Notes under the pieces: model-generated | What the model was told of the DNA's origin: nothing | What the model saw: the letters and a program-made list of their open reading frames with translations, nothing else | The model's database searches: none | Made by a program: the position numbers and the translations under genes | Shown here: positions 1-9,416 of the stretch, piece after piece | Numbering within the stretch: the first letter of the stretch is position 1 | Layout: every line of letters starts with the position of its first letter | From: an uncultured Propionivibrio sp. | GTDB taxonomy: Bacteria; Pseudomonadota; Gammaproteobacteria; Burkholderiales; Rhodocyclaceae | NCBI RefSeq assembly: GCF_963666255.1 | Contig: NZ_OY762656.1 | Coordinates: 1,116,001-1,180,000, forward strand | Direction: 5' to 3' | DNA: 64,000 nucleotides

Positions 1-608
1 CCGGCGGTTATCTGATTTTCGACCAGACCGAGGCGATGACGACGATCGACGTCAATACCGGCGGTTTTGTCGGCGTGCGCAATTTCGACGACACGGTTTT
101 CAAGACCAACCTCGAGGCGGCGCAGGCTATCGCCCGGCAACTCAGATTGCGTAACCTCGGCGGTATCATCATCATCGATTTCATCGACATGGATAGCGAC
201 GAGCATCGGGCGGCGGTGCTGGCCGAGTTCAACAAGGCGCTGGCCAGCGATCACACGCGCCTGACGGTGAATGGCTTCAGCGCGCTCGGACTCGTCGAGA
301 TGACGCGCAAACGCACGCGCGAGTCGCTGGCTCATGTGCTCTGCGAGGAGTGTCCGACCTGCGGCGGTCGCGGCGAGGTCAAGACAGCGCGCACCGTCTG
401 CTACGAAATCCTGCGTGAACTGCTGCGCGAGGCGCGTCAGTTCAATGCGCGTGAATTCCGTATTCTTGGCAGTGTGCCGGTGATCGACGTTTTCCACGAC
501 GAGGAATCGCAGGGACTGGCGATGCTGTCGGACTTCATCGGCAAGCCGATTTCGCTGCAGGCAGAACCCAGCTATACCCAGGAGCAATACGACATCGTGC
601 TGCTGTGA
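1..608 (+). CDS. rng: Ribonuclease G, C-terminal part (5' end outside window)
   Basis: The reading frame is open from base 3 and continues from upstream, so only the last 201 codons are present. RNase G is a cytoplasmic single-strand endoribonuclease that trims the 5' end of 16S rRNA and turns over some mRNAs. Visible are the catalytic-domain stretch TTIDVNTGGFVG, with the conserved metal-binding aspartate, the IIIIDFIDM segment with the second aspartate, and the zinc-link motif CPTCGGRG near bases 352-375. There is no long acidic C-terminal scaffold as in RNase E, which favours RNase G. The first in-window ATG (36) is internal to the catalytic domain and is not the start. Confidence 0.93.
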   Translation, partial: GGYLIFDQTEAMTTIDVNTGGFVGVRNFDDTVFKTNLEAAQAIARQLRLRNLGGIIIIDFIDMDSDEHRAAVLAEFNKALASDHTRLTVNGFSALGLVEMTRKRTRESLAHVLCEECPTCGGRGEVKTARTVCYEILRELLREARQFNAREFRILGSVPVIDVFHDEESQGLAMLSDFIGKPISLQAEPSYTQEQYDIVLL

Positions 609-639
609 AACGGGAAGGGCGCGAAATGCTGCACCGCGC

Positions 640-1101
640 CTAGACCGGAATGTCGGTGCGCTCGACGACGCGCCGCAGCACGAAGCTTGAGTGCACCCCG
701 GTGACCCCCTGGATCCGGTTGATGCGGTTGAGCAGGAGTTCCTGGAATGCGTCCATGTCGCGAACGATCACTTTGAGTTGGTAGTCGGCGTCCTGGCCGG
801 TAATCAGCAGGCATTCGAGCACTTCCGGCAGTTTCCGGATTTCCGTCTCGAAGTGCTCGAAGCGTTCCGGCGTGTGTGCATCCATGGCGATGTAGATCAG
901 CGCGACGAGCGAAAATCCCAGGGCCTTTTCGTTGACCCGTGCGCGGTAGTCGCGGATGACACCGGCGTCCTCCAGCGCGCGGACACGGCGCAGGCATGGC
1001 GAGGGTGAAAGGCCGACGCGGTCGGCAAGATCTTGGTTGCTGATGCGTCCTTCCTGCTGGAGTACCTGCAGAATCGCGCGGTCATAGCGGTCGATTTCCA
1101 T
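640..1101 (-). CDS. Lrp/AsnC family transcriptional regulator
   Basis: A 153-residue protein with the usual length and architecture of Lrp/AsnC proteins. An N-terminal winged helix-turn-helix covers about residues 5-60 (ILQVLQQEGRISNQDLADRV, then LSPSPCLRRVRALEDAGVI), followed by the RAM/AsnC ligand-binding domain from about residue 65 (GQDADYQLKVIVRDM). Such proteins form octamers that sense amino acids and usually repress their own gene. It is divergent from leuA across an AT-rich 167-bp spacer, so control of leuA and of itself is plausible but inferred. The ligand cannot be told from sequence. Confidence 0.93.
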   Translation of the reverse strand: MEIDRYDRAILQVLQQEGRISNQDLADRVGLSPSPCLRRVRALEDAGVIRDYRARVNEKALGFSLVALIYIAMDAHTPERFEHFETEIRKLPEVLECLLITGQDADYQLKVIVRDMDAFQELLLNRINRIQGVTGVHSSFVLRRVVERTDIPV

Positions 1102-1125
1102 AAATATCTCACAATCTATTTGATT

Positions 1126-1158
1126 GGCAATTTTATTGCTTTTATAGGCAATTATATT
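1126..1158. promoter_or_regulatory. 21-bp-phased direct repeats, candidate Lrp-type operator
   Basis: In the AT-rich spacer between the Lrp-type gene and leuA, GGCAATT-N-TATT occurs at 1126-1137 (GGCAATTTTATT) and again at 1147-1158 (GGCAATTATATT). The copies are 21 bp apart, two helical turns, so they lie on the same DNA face, as expected for an Lrp oligomer wrapping DNA. The assignment to this regulator is inference from position and spacing. Confidence 0.4.
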
Positions 1159-1268
1159 AAAAAGCCTGCCAAAAAACGGCGGTGTCGCGTTGAAAATCGC
1201 AATCGTCTGCGCGGCTCCCTCGGCTAAGATACTGTCATCGAAATGAGTGTTGATTCCGGAGAGATGTC

Positions 1269-2948
1269 ATGTTGAAAAATCCCGCCAGCAAATACAGTGC
1301 GTTTCCGCCGATCGCGTTGAGCGACCGGCGCTGGCCGTCGCAAACCATTACGCGTGCGCCGATCTGGATGAGTTCCGATCTGCGTGATGGAAACCAGGCG
1401 CTGTTCGAACCGATGAATGCCGAGCGCAAGATGCGCATGTTCCGGACCCTGTGCGCGGTTGGTTTCAAGGAAATCGAGGTTGGCTTTCCGTCGGCGTCGC
1501 AGACCGATTTCGACTTCGTCCGTACCCTGATCGAAGGCAAGCATATTCCCGATGACGTGACCATTGAAGTGCTGGCGCCGGCGCGCGCGGAACTGATCCG
1601 CCGTACCGTCGAGAGCCTCAAGGGGGCGCGGCGGGCCATCGTGCATATCTATAACGCCACGTCGAAGCCTTTCCGCGAAGTGGTCTTCGGCCTCAGCAAG
1701 GCCGAGATCGTAGGCATGGCGGTGTCTTCGGTGAAGCTTGTACGCGAGTTGTGCGACGCCCAACCGGAAACCGAATGGATGCTCGAATACAGCCCGGAGC
1801 ATTTCACCGGGACCGAACTCGACTATGCCTTGGAAATCTGTGATGCGGTGACCGCCGCCTGGGGCGCGACGCCCACGCGCAAGGTCATCCTGAATCTGCC
1901 GACGACGGTGGAGATGGCGACGCCGAACGTTTATGCCGACCAGATCGAATGGATGCACCGGCATCTCGCTCGTCGTGACAGTGTCATCCTCAGCCTGCAT
2001 CCGCATAACGATCGCGGAACGGCGGTCGCGGCCGCTGAAATGGCGTTGATGGCGGGCGCTGATCGCGTTGAAGGCTGCCTGTTCGGCAACGGCGAACGGA
2101 CGGGCAACGTCGATCTGGTGACGCTGGCGCTCAACCTCTACACGCAGGGGATCGATCCGCAACTTGATTTTTCCGACATCAATGCGGTGGCGCGCACCTT
2201 TGAGTACTGCACGCAACTGCCGATTCACCCGCGTCATCCTTATGTCGGCGATCTCGTCTTCACAGCCTTCTCCGGGTCGCATCAGGATGCCATCCGCAAG
2301 GGCTTTGCCGTGCAGCAGCAGGATGCCACTTGGGATATGCCGTATCTGCCGATCGATCCGGCCGACCTTGGCCGCAGTTACGATTCGGTCATCCGCGTGA
2401 ATAGCCAGTCGGGTAAGGGTGGCATCGCCTATCTGCTCGAAGCCGAGTATGGCATCACCATGTCGCGTCGCTTGCAGGTCGAGTTCTCGGGCGAAGTGCA
2501 GCGTTATACCGACACCCATGGCGGCGAGATGGAAGCGGCCGATATCTGGAACCTGTTCTCCGCCACCTACCTTGAGACGACGACGCCGGTGCGCTATCTC
2601 GAACATCATTTGTTCGAGGATGGCCAGGCGCAGGGCATCCGCCTGATCGCCGAAGTCGATGGCGAGCGGCAAGCGCTCATCGGTGAGGGCAACGGGCCGA
2701 TCGATGCGGCGGTGCATGCGTTGAGCACGATTGGCTTGGGGATCGAGGTGCGCAATTACGAAGAACGTTCGATGGGCAAGGGTGGCAATGCCCGTGCCTG
2801 CGCCTTCATGGAAGTCTGCGGCGAAGGCGGCGAGCGCGAGTGTTTCGGCATCGGATTGGACGCCAATATCGTGACGGCCTCGATCAAGGCGCTGATGAGC
2901 GGCGTCAATCGTCTGTATGGGAACGGGAGGCCCGCCGACCCAGCCTGA
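1269..2948 (+). CDS. leuA: 2-isopropylmalate synthase (long, yeast-type)
   Basis: A 559-residue enzyme condensing acetyl-CoA with 2-oxoisovalerate, the first committed step of leucine synthesis. The N-terminus ([20 protein letters not shown]) is characteristic of the long fungal/actinobacterial-type enzyme rather than the roughly 510-residue enterobacterial form. The catalytic TIM barrel shows DLRDGNQAL at about residues 37-45 and the metal-binding HPHNDRG near 245. A C-terminal allosteric domain from about residue 430 would carry leucine feedback. The ATG at 1269 is preceded by a GGAGAG ribosome site. leuB, leuC and leuD are not adjacent; the next genes are for riboflavin. Confidence 0.96.
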   Translation: MLKNPASKYSAFPPIALSDRRWPSQTITRAPIWMSSDLRDGNQALFEPMNAERKMRMFRTLCAVGFKEIEVGFPSASQTDFDFVRTLIEGKHIPDDVTIEVLAPARAELIRRTVESLKGARRAIVHIYNATSKPFREVVFGLSKAEIVGMAVSSVKLVRELCDAQPETEWMLEYSPEHFTGTELDYALEICDAVTAAWGATPTRKVILNLPTTVEMATPNVYADQIEWMHRHLARRDSVILSLHPHNDRGTAVAAAEMALMAGADRVEGCLFGNGERTGNVDLVTLALNLYTQGIDPQLDFSDINAVARTFEYCTQLPIHPRHPYVGDLVFTAFSGSHQDAIRKGFAVQQQDATWDMPYLPIDPADLGRSYDSVIRVNSQSGKGGIAYLLEAEYGITMSRRLQVEFSGEVQRYTDTHGGEMEAADIWNLFSATYLETTTPVRYLEHHLFEDGQAQGIRLIAEVDGERQALIGEGNGPIDAAVHALSTIGLGIEVRNYEERSMGKGGNARACAFMEVCGEGGERECFGIGLDANIVTASIKALMSGVNRLYGNGRPADPA

Positions 2949-3028
2949 GCGGTCAGATCGTCGTCGGATGGTGGCGGGAGCATGGTAGAATCACCTCCCT
3001 TCTCGCTTCCCTCCGATGGGTTCTGACT

Positions 3029-3652
3029 ATGTTCTCGGGAATCGTTGCGGCCGTTGGCCGCATCACCGCTCTGACGCCTCGCAATGACGGCACGACCACG
3101 GTTCGCCTGACGGTCGATGCCGGTTCGCTCGACCTCGAAGACGTTGCTCTGGGTGATTCGATCGCCTGCAACGGTGTGTGCCTGACGGTCGTCGACAAGC
3201 AGCCTGGCGTCTTCTGTGTCGACGTCTCGCCGGAGACGCTGTCCTGTACCGTCGGTCTGGCCAAGCCGGGTCGCATCAATCTGGAAAAGGCGCTGTGCCT
3301 GGCCGACCGTCTTGGCGGTCATCTGGTGTCGGGACACGTCGATGGTGTCGGCACCGTGTTGCGTTTCGACCCGGTGGGCGACAATCGCCTGCTCGAAATC
3401 CGCGCGCCGGCAGCGCTCGCCAAGTACATCGCCCGCAAGGGTTCGGTCACGGTCAATGGCGTCAGTCTGACGACCAACACCGTCGAGAATGCCGATTTCA
3501 CGATCAACCTGATTCCGCACACGCTGGAGGCGACGACGCTCGGCGCGATCCAGGCGGGCGATCTCGTCAATCTGGAAATCGACCTGATCGCGCGTTATGT
3601 CGAGCGAATGCTCAGCGGCGATGCGTCCGGGTCGCAAAAGGAGAATGTCTGA
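3029..3652 (+). CDS. ribE: Riboflavin synthase alpha subunit
   Basis: A 207-residue protein that dismutates two 6,7-dimethyl-8-ribityllumazine molecules to riboflavin. It has the duplicated lumazine-binding barrel: the first starts at [10 protein letters not shown] with the active-site stretch [13 protein letters not shown], the second holds [12 protein letters not shown] and [10 protein letters not shown]. The ATG at 3029 is chosen because family members begin with MFSGI; the open frame extends further upstream but would overlap leuA. Its TGA overlaps the ribB ATG by one base, so the two are probably translationally coupled. Confidence 0.95.
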   Translation: MFSGIVAAVGRITALTPRNDGTTTVRLTVDAGSLDLEDVALGDSIACNGVCLTVVDKQPGVFCVDVSPETLSCTVGLAKPGRINLEKALCLADRLGGHLVSGHVDGVGTVLRFDPVGDNRLLEIRAPAALAKYIARKGSVTVNGVSLTTNTVENADFTINLIPHTLEATTLGAIQAGDLVNLEIDLIARYVERMLSGDASGSQKENV

Positions 3653-4806
3653 TGTCGCCGTTCAGTTCATCGCCGGCGATTGCGCCGATTGAAGATATCG
3701 TTGCCGAATTGCGCGCTGGGCGCATGGTCATCCTCGTCGACGAGGAAGACCGTGAAAACGAGGGCGACCTGGTTCTTGCCGCCGAGCATGTAACGCCCGA
3801 GGCGATCAATTTCATGGTCACGCATGCGCGCGGTCTCGTCTGCCTGACGATCACCGAGGCGCGGACCCGTCAGCTGGGCCTGGCGCCGATGGCGCGCGAC
3901 AACAAGAGCCCTTACAGCACCGCGTTCACCGTCTCGATCGAAGCCGCCGAGGGGGTGACGACAGGGATTTCGGCGCAGGACCGGGCCAACACCATCCGCG
4001 CCGCCGTGGCGCGCGATGCCAAGCCGGAAGACATCGTCCAGCCCGGGCATATTTTCCCGATCACGGCGCGCCCCGGTGGTGTGCTTGTCCGAGCCGGACA
4101 TACCGAAGCCGGTTGCGATCTGCCGCTGATGGCCGGGCTCGAGCCCTCGTCCGTGATCTGCGAGATCCTCAAGGAAGACGGGACGATGGCGCGGATGCCG
4201 GATCTGGTCGAATTCGCCCGTCAGCATGGGCTCAAGATCGGTACCATCGCCGATCTGATCCAGTTCCGCAGCCGTAACGAGACGCTGGTCGAGCGCACGG
4301 TGTCGAAGCCGGTGCGCACCGCACGCGGCGAATTCATGCTGCATGCGTACACCGACCGGGCCAGCAACGAAGTGCATCTGGCGCTCGCCAAAGGAGACAT
4401 TTCTCCCGAGAAGGAAACTCTGGTGCGCGTTCATGAACCGCTCAACGTGCTCGATTTCCTCGATCTCGACAACGGTCGCCACGCTTTTTCGCTCGACGCA
4501 GCGATGCGCCTGCTGGCGGACGCCGAGACCGGTGTCATCGTGCTCATGCGCCGTCATGACAACGAGTTGGACCTCGTCAAGGCCCTGTCCGAACAGGCGC
4601 CGGCAAAGCGTCCGGCGGCAAAGTGGGACCCGCGTATCTACGGTATCGGCGCGCAAATTCTGCGCGACCTTGGTGTCCGGAAGATGCGCCTGATGGCAAG
4701 TCCGCGGCGCATGCCGAGCATGACCGGCTTCGATCTCGAAGTGACCGGTTATGTGGCGACGCCGGATGAGCAGGATGCTGCCGCATCCTGTACCGCGAAT
4801 CGATGA
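3652..4806 (+). CDS. ribB: 3,4-dihydroxy-2-butanone-4-phosphate synthase with degenerate GTP cyclohydrolase II-like domain
   Basis: A 384-residue hybrid. Residues 1 to about 205 form an intact DHBP synthase ([13 protein letters not shown], then the [13 protein letters not shown] region) that makes the four-carbon riboflavin precursor from ribulose 5-phosphate. The C-terminal half has the size and fold cues of GTP cyclohydrolase II ([36 protein letters not shown]). The zinc-binding cysteine cluster, in active enzymes a C-X-T-G-D element followed by CDCG, is absent: after VRVHEPL the sequence runs [15 protein letters not shown]. This matches the described RibB-hybrid (RibBX) class, whose second domain is not a cyclohydrolase. 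Start overlaps the ribE stop. Confidence 0.93.
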   Translation: MSPFSSSPAIAPIEDIVAELRAGRMVILVDEEDRENEGDLVLAAEHVTPEAINFMVTHARGLVCLTITEARTRQLGLAPMARDNKSPYSTAFTVSIEAAEGVTTGISAQDRANTIRAAVARDAKPEDIVQPGHIFPITARPGGVLVRAGHTEAGCDLPLMAGLEPSSVICEILKEDGTMARMPDLVEFARQHGLKIGTIADLIQFRSRNETLVERTVSKPVRTARGEFMLHAYTDRASNEVHLALAKGDISPEKETLVRVHEPLNVLDFLDLDNGRHAFSLDAAMRLLADAETGVIVLMRRHDNELDLVKALSEQAPAKRPAAKWDPRIYGIGAQILRDLGVRKMRLMASPRRMPSMTGFDLEVTGYVATPDEQDAAASCTANR

Positions 4807-4833
4807 CCGTCACTTTCCAGGAAAGGCCGAATC

Positions 4834-5316
4834 ATGCCGCGCTTTGACAACATTTATGAGTATCCGTCGAACCTCAATGGCGAGGGACTGTCCGTCGGCA
4901 TTGTCATGAGCCGCTTCAACCAGGATATCTGCGAATCGCTGCTGGGGGCCTGCGTCGCCGAATTGCGGCGGCTCGGCGTCGATGACGGCGACATCGACAT
5001 CGCGACGGTGGCCGGCGCACTGGAAATCCCGCTCGTGCTCCAGAACATGGCGCAAAGCGACCGCTATGACGCGCTCATCGCGCTCGGGGCGGTGATCCGT
5101 GGCGAGACCTACCACTTCGAAGTCGTGTCGAACGATTCGTGCCGCGCAGTCATGGATGTGCAACTCGATACCGGCATTCCTGTCGCCAATGGCATCCTGA
5201 CCTGCGAGAACGACGAGCAGGCGCTTGCCCGGACACGCGAGAAAGGCTCGGATTGCGCCCGAACAGTGATTGAAGTGGCGAACCTGCTGCGCGCCATGGA
5301 CGAGAGACCCGTATGA
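4834..5316 (+). CDS. ribH: 6,7-dimethyl-8-ribityllumazine synthase
   Basis: A 160-residue lumazine synthase, the usual family length, that joins the pyrimidine intermediate and DHBP to make the substrate of RibE. Visible motifs are the N-terminal [12 protein letters not shown], the substrate-binding [29 protein letters not shown] with the catalytic histidine, and [13 protein letters not shown] strong AGGAAAGG ribosome site precedes ATG 4834. Its stop overlaps the nusB ATG in an ATGA junction, so riboflavin genes and nusB form one transcription unit, as is common in proteobacteria. Confidence 0.96.
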   Translation: MPRFDNIYEYPSNLNGEGLSVGIVMSRFNQDICESLLGACVAELRRLGVDDGDIDIATVAGALEIPLVLQNMAQSDRYDALIALGAVIRGETYHFEVVSNDSCRAVMDVQLDTGIPVANGILTCENDEQALARTREKGSDCARTVIEVANLLRAMDERPV

Positions 5317-5798
5317 ACGAAGAAACATCGAATAAGCCGGCCAAGCCGGTGAACAAGTCGCCGCGCCGCCGTGCGCGCGAATTCGCCCTGCAGGGCCTGT
5401 ACCAATGGCGCCTGAGCAGCAACGACGAAGCCGCCATCGAAGCGCATCTGCGCGACAGCGAAGAGTTCGGCAAGGCCGACCGTGAATTCTTCACCGGTCT
5501 GCTGCGCGGCGTGCTCGCGCAGGAGTCCGAGTTGCAGGCGGCGCTACAGGCGTATCTCGACCGGCCGTTTGCCGAATTGTCGCCGATCGAGGCCAGTGTC
5601 CTGCTGGCCGGGGCCTACGAGCTGACCAATTATCCCGAAACCCCGTATCGCGTCATCATCAACGAGGCGATCGAGTTGACCAAGGGGTTCGGCGGTACCG
5701 ATGGCCACAAGTATGTCAATGGCGTGCTCGACAAGCTTGCGGCGAAGCTGCGGCCGGTCGAAGTCGAAGCCAAACGCGCGGCCCGGACGAGCCGTTGA
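5313..5798 (+). CDS. nusB: Transcription antitermination factor NusB
   Basis: A 161-residue all-helical RNA-binding factor that joins NusE (S10) on boxA RNA for rRNA antitermination. Family features are the basic N-terminus ([17 protein letters not shown]) and the C-terminal [20 protein letters not shown] stretch followed by [11 protein letters not shown]. It starts inside the ribH stop (ATGA), consistent with coupling. The N-terminal 15 residues are lysine- and asparagine-rich and probably disordered. Confidence 0.96.
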   Translation: MNEETSNKPAKPVNKSPRRRAREFALQGLYQWRLSSNDEAAIEAHLRDSEEFGKADREFFTGLLRGVLAQESELQAALQAYLDRPFAELSPIEASVLLAGAYELTNYPETPYRVIINEAIELTKGFGGTDGHKYVNGVLDKLAAKLRPVEVEAKRAARTSR

Positions 5799-5852
5799 CG
5801 CAATGCGCGGTGACGGCGGTTTACCGGCGTGTCCGGCGGCGTGATTGCGGCC

Positions 5853-6809
5853 ATGCCATCTGAATTTTCGCTGATCGACCGTTATTTTGCCCGGGCAACG
5901 CCACAGGCCGTGCTCGGGCCGGGCGACGATTGTGCTTTGCTGGCGCCGTCGCCGGGCATGGAGTTGGCGATCACCACCGACATGCTCGTGTCGGGAACGC
6001 ATTTCCTGCCCGACACCGATCCTTTCCAGCTTGGCTGGAAAACGCTGGCCGTCAATCTGTCCGACCTTGGCGCGATGGGCGCCGTGCCGCGTTGGGTGTT
6101 GCTCGCCGGCAGTCTGCCCAAGGCCGATGAAGTCTGGCTCGCCGCTTTTTCCGAGGGCTTGTTCGCCTGCGCCGGGCGCTATGGCGTCGATCTTGTCGGC
6201 GGCGATACGACGCGCGGGCCCCTGAATCTGTGCATTACCGCGCTCGGCGAGGTGCCGGTCGGTACTGCGCTGCGGCGTGACGCGGCCCGTGTCGGCGACG
6301 ACCTCTGGGTGTCCGGCCGTCCGGGACTCGCCGCCTTGGGGCTGGCGCAGTTGCAAGGACGCGCTTCCTTGCCCGGCGCGCTGGCCGCGCTGTGTATTCG
6401 TGCTTTGCAGCAACCTGTGCCGCGCGTCGAACTCGGTCTGGCGCTGCGCAGCGAGTCCCTGGCCCGAGCGGCCATCGACGTGTCCGACGGCCTGCTCGCC
6501 GATGTCGGTCATATCGCCGAACGCTCCCGGCTCGACCTTGAAGTTCTGGCCGAACAGTTGCCTGCGCTGCCAGCCGGTGCGCCGGTCGATGTGGCGCGCC
6601 ATTGTCAGCTGGCGGGCGGCGATGATTACGAACTGGCGTTTATGGCACCGCCGGAAAATCGCAGTGCGCTGGCCGCGCTGGCCGCGCGTCTCGATTTGCC
6701 GTTGTGGCGGATCGGGCACGCTGTCGCCGGCAACGGCGAGGTTCGTCTGCTCGACGCCGAAGGGCGGCCGGTGAGCTTGCAACAGAAAGGGTTCGATCAC
6801 TTTGGTTAA
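5853..6809 (+). CDS. thiL: Thiamine-monophosphate kinase
   Basis: A 318-residue ATP-dependent kinase making thiamine pyrophosphate from thiamine monophosphate. It belongs to the PurM/SelD-like ATP-binding fold: GPGDDCALL near the N-terminus, TTDMLVSGTHF, the metal-binding LSDLGAMGA, VGGDTTRGPL, and AIDVSDGLLAD with GGDDYELAF in the C-terminal half. ATG 5853 (MPSEFSLIDRYF) is preferred to the in-frame GTG at 5829 because homologues begin with this EF-x-LI stretch. It is 54 bases downstream of nusB. A second thiamine gene, thiC, lies at the far end of the window. Confidence 0.94.
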   Translation: MPSEFSLIDRYFARATPQAVLGPGDDCALLAPSPGMELAITTDMLVSGTHFLPDTDPFQLGWKTLAVNLSDLGAMGAVPRWVLLAGSLPKADEVWLAAFSEGLFACAGRYGVDLVGGDTTRGPLNLCITALGEVPVGTALRRDAARVGDDLWVSGRPGLAALGLAQLQGRASLPGALAALCIRALQQPVPRVELGLALRSESLARAAIDVSDGLLADVGHIAERSRLDLEVLAEQLPALPAGAPVDVARHCQLAGGDDYELAFMAPPENRSALAALAARLDLPLWRIGHAVAGNGEVRLLDAEGRPVSLQQKGFDHFG

Positions 6810-7305
6810 GATCAAGACGGTCAGCGCACGCCCGCCGCTGCGCTTTTTCCTGACGCATCCGGCGCGTCTTGTTGCCTGCGGTTTCGGTAGCGGCTTGTCG
6901 CCGTTCGCGCCGGGCACGGTTGGCACGCTGTTCGGCTGGGGGAGCTTCGTGCTCATGCGTCCGTGGCTGAATGACATCGAGTTGCTGCTCCTGATCCTCG
7001 TCGCCTTCGTTGGCGGCGTCATCGCCGTACATAAGACCGGCCAGGATCTTGGCGTGTGCGACCACGGCAGCATCGTCTGGGATGAGATCGTGCCGTTCTG
7101 GCTGGTCCTCGTGTTCTGTCCGTCGGGATGGCTCTGGCAGGGCGCAGCGTTTCTGCTCTTCCGCCTGTTCGACATCGTCAAGCCGCAGCCGGCCCGCTAT
7201 TTTGACGAGCAAGTGAAGAATGGCTTCGGCGTCATGTGCGACGATCTCATCGCCGCCGGTTATGCCGTGCTCGTGCTGGCGGTTGCCCGTTTTCTCCTGT
7301 CATGA
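6802..7305 (+). CDS. pgpA: Phosphatidylglycerophosphatase A
   Basis: A 167-residue inner-membrane phosphatase that converts phosphatidylglycerophosphate to phosphatidylglycerol. Typical motifs are the N-terminal GFGSGLSPFAPGTVGTLF, the DEIVPFWL segment and the C-terminal RLFDIVKPQPARYFD, with hydrophobic helices between. The likely start is a TTG at 6802, eight bases inside thiL, which itself ends at 6809; no better ATG is available in the frame. The overlaps thiL/pgpA and pgpA/pncC mark a tight operon. Confidence 0.92.
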   Translation: MVKIKTVSARPPLRFFLTHPARLVACGFGSGLSPFAPGTVGTLFGWGSFVLMRPWLNDIELLLLILVAFVGGVIAVHKTGQDLGVCDHGSIVWDEIVPFWLVLVFCPSGWLWQGAAFLLFRLFDIVKPQPARYFDEQVKNGFGVMCDDLIAAGYAVLVLAVARFLLS

Positions 7306-7817
7306 GCCAGACCGATCAGGCGGCTCTTGAAGCCCTCGCCGTCCAGGTTGGAGATGCCCTGCGCAGCCAGGGTCTGCGACTGGCGACGGCCGAGTCCTGC
7401 ACGGGCGGCTGGGTCAGCCAGTGTCTGACCGCTGTGGCCGGCAGCTCCGATTGGTTCGAACGCGGTTTCGTGACGTATTCGAACGAAGCCAAGCAGGAAA
7501 TGCTTGGTGTGCCGCCAGAGGTGCTGATCCGGCACGGTGCGGTCAGCGAGGCGACAGCGATGGCGATGGCGACCGGCGCGTTGGCGCATAGTCGTGCCGA
7601 TTGGGCCCTGGCGATCACCGGGGTGGCCGGGCCGAGCGGCGGGTCGCCCGAGAAGCCGGTGGGGTTGGTGTGCTTTGCCTGGGCCGGTCCGGATGCTTGC
7701 GTGGCGACCGACAGCCGGCGTTTTGCCGGTGACCGTCAGTCGGTCAGGGCGCAGTCGGTCGAATTTGTCCTGTCGGAATTGCGTGAGCGGGTGAAGACGA
7801 TGACCGCAATCAGTTAA
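7302..7817 (+). CDS. pncC: Nicotinamide-nucleotide amidase (CinA C-terminal domain family)
   Basis: A 171-residue stand-alone CinA C-terminal domain, the PncC deamidase that recycles nicotinamide mononucleotide to nicotinate mononucleotide. Diagnostic stretches are ATAESCTGGWVSQ, VTYSNEAKQEMLGV, AVSEATAMAMATGA and ITGVAGPSGG. ATG 7302 overlaps the pgpA stop (ATGA). It sits directly upstream of recA, a frequent neighbour of cinA genes, but recA has its own promoter. Confidence 0.94.
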   Translation: MSQTDQAALEALAVQVGDALRSQGLRLATAESCTGGWVSQCLTAVAGSSDWFERGFVTYSNEAKQEMLGVPPEVLIRHGAVSEATAMAMATGALAHSRADWALAITGVAGPSGGSPEKPVGLVCFAWAGPDACVATDSRRFAGDRQSVRAQSVEFVLSELRERVKTMTAIS

Positions 7818-7831
7818 CCCGGGAATAAAAC

Positions 7832-7851
7832 TGCTGTATATAATCACAGTA
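7832..7851 (+). promoter_or_regulatory. LexA (SOS) box overlapping the recA -10 element
   Basis: The 20-mer TGCTGTATATAATCACAGTA contains the canonical CTGT-N8-ACAG pattern (7834-7849) and matches 16 of 20 positions of the enterobacterial SOS consensus. A perfect TATAAT (7839-7844) lies inside it, so LexA binding would block RNA polymerase. It is 78 bases upstream of the recA ATG, in the right orientation. Confidence 0.88.
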
Positions 7852-7928
7852 TTCGCCATCGGGCCGGCAGGGCTTCCGGTGTCGGCGAACATGAGATAAT
7901 TCATGCCAATCTGACCAAAGGACACGCA

Positions 7929-8945
7929 ATGGACGACAACAAGGCAAAAGCACTGGCTGCGGCATTGGCCCAGATCGAAAAGCAGTTCGGCAAGGGCTCG
8001 ATCATGAAGATGGGCGAAGGCAGCGTCGAGAAGGATTTGCAGGTCGTCTCGACGGGTTCGCTCGGTCTTGATATCGCTCTCGGCGTCGGCGGTTTGCCGC
8101 GCGGACGTGTTGTCGAGATTTACGGTCCGGAATCGTCCGGCAAGACGACGCTGACGCTGCAGGTCGTCGCCGAAATGCAGAAACTGGGGGGCACCGCCGC
8201 CTTCATCGATGCCGAGCACGCGCTCGATCCGTCGTATGCACAGAAACTGGGTGTCAAACTCGACGACCTGCTCATTTCACAGCCCGATACCGGCGAACAG
8301 GCGCTCGAAATCGCCGACATGCTGGTGCGTTCGGGCAGTGTCGATGTAGTGGTCATCGACTCGGTGGCGGCGCTCGTGCCGAAGGCCGAAATCGAAGGGG
8401 AAATGGGCGATTCATTGCCGGGTCTGCAGGCACGCCTGATGAGCCAGGCCCTGCGCAAACTGACGGCGAACATCAACCGGACCAACACGCTGGTGATCTT
8501 CATCAACCAGATCCGCATGAAGATCGGCGTGATGTTCGGCAGTCCCGAAACGACAACCGGCGGCAATGCACTCAAGTTCTACGCTTCGGTGCGTCTCGAT
8601 ATTCGTCGCATCGGCAGTATCAAGAAAGGCGACGAGGTGGTCGGCAACGAAACCCGCGTCAAGGTCGTGAAAAACAAGGTGTCGCCGCCGTTCCGCGAAG
8701 CGATTTTCGACATTCTCTACGGCGAAGGTACGTCGCGCGAGGGCGAAATCATCGAACTCGGCGTGGCACACAAACTCGTTGAGAAGTCCGGCTCCTGGTA
8801 TGCCTACGCCGGCGAGAAAATCGGCCAGGGCAAGGACAACGCGCGCGAGTTCCTCAAGACGAATCCGCAGATCGCGGCCGAAATCGAGGCCAAGATCCGC
8901 GTCGCCGTCAATGTGCCGTCGGCGCTGCCGGCGGGCGAAGGCTGA
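7929..8945 (+). CDS. recA: Recombinase A
   Basis: A 338-residue RecA, the ATP-dependent strand-exchange protein that also activates LexA self-cleavage. The core shows the Walker A motif [10 protein letters not shown] at about residues 66-75, the [20 protein letters not shown] Walker B and L1 region, and the [21 protein letters not shown]2 loop. AAAGGA precedes ATG 7929. The length is slightly below that of E. coli RecA (353) because the acidic tail is short, ending AGEG. It is transcribed from an SOS-boxed promoter and followed by recX after 24 bases. Confidence 0.98.
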   Translation: MDDNKAKALAAALAQIEKQFGKGSIMKMGEGSVEKDLQVVSTGSLGLDIALGVGGLPRGRVVEIYGPESSGKTTLTLQVVAEMQKLGGTAAFIDAEHALDPSYAQKLGVKLDDLLISQPDTGEQALEIADMLVRSGSVDVVVIDSVAALVPKAEIEGEMGDSLPGLQARLMSQALRKLTANINRTNTLVIFINQIRMKIGVMFGSPETTTGGNALKFYASVRLDIRRIGSIKKGDEVVGNETRVKVVKNKVSPPFREAIFDILYGEGTSREGEIIELGVAHKLVEKSGSWYAYAGEKIGQGKDNAREFLKTNPQIAAEIEAKIRVAVNVPSALPAGEG

Positions 8946-8969
8946 CGGGCGGGGACCGCGTAACGGGCC

Positions 8970-9416
8970 ATGGATCCGTCCTTGCGCGAGCGCGCCTTGC
9001 GTCTGCTGGCCCGGCGTGAGCATTCGCGGGCCGAACTGGCGCGCAAGCTCGCCGTGCATTCCGAGTCGGCCGAAGCACTCGATGCCGTGCTCGACGATCT
9101 CGTGGCCCGTCGCTTGCTGTCTGACGAGCGCTACGTCGAAGCGCGGCTGAATGTGCGCGCGGCGCGCTTCGGCAATGCGCGTTTGGCGCAGGAGTTGAGA
9201 ACGCAGGGTGTCGACGACGAGTTGGTCAGGAGCGCGTTGGCGGACTGCGAGGATGAGTGGGTGCGTGCCTGCCAGGTCTGGCGTCGCCGTTTCGGCGAGC
9301 GGCCGGCATCCGGAGATGCCGCCGGGCGGGCCAAGGAGATGCGGTTCCTGATGAGCCGGGGATTTTCCGGAGAAACGATCCGTCGCGTCTTGCGCGGTGA
9401 TTTGAGTGATGACTGA
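8970..9416 (+). CDS. recX: Regulatory protein RecX
   Basis: A 148-residue helical-repeat protein that binds RecA filaments and modulates their activity. Family signatures are the N-terminal [35 protein letters not shown] and the C-terminal [20 protein letters not shown]. It directly follows recA, the classic arrangement. Its TGA shares a base with the lptB ATG (TGATG). Confidence 0.94.
   Translation: MDPSLRERALRLLARREHSRAELARKLAVHSESAEALDAVLDDLVARRLLSDERYVEARLNVRAARFGNARLAQELRTQGVDDELVRSALADCEDEWVRACQVWRRRFGERPASGDAAGRAKEMRFLMSRGFSGETIRRVLRGDLSDD

Noticed and set aside
618-640. GGCGCG/CGCGCC stem between rng and the Lrp-type gene
   Set aside because: Short stem, long loop and no U-tract; not enough to call a terminator.
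1224-2717. 497-codon open frame antisense to leuA
   Set aside because: Repetitive His/Arg/Asp composition typical of antisense GC-rich frames; leuA is intact.
2949-3028. FMN riboswitch in front of ribE
   Set aside because: The gap is only 80 bases and shows none of the RFN-element conserved blocks.
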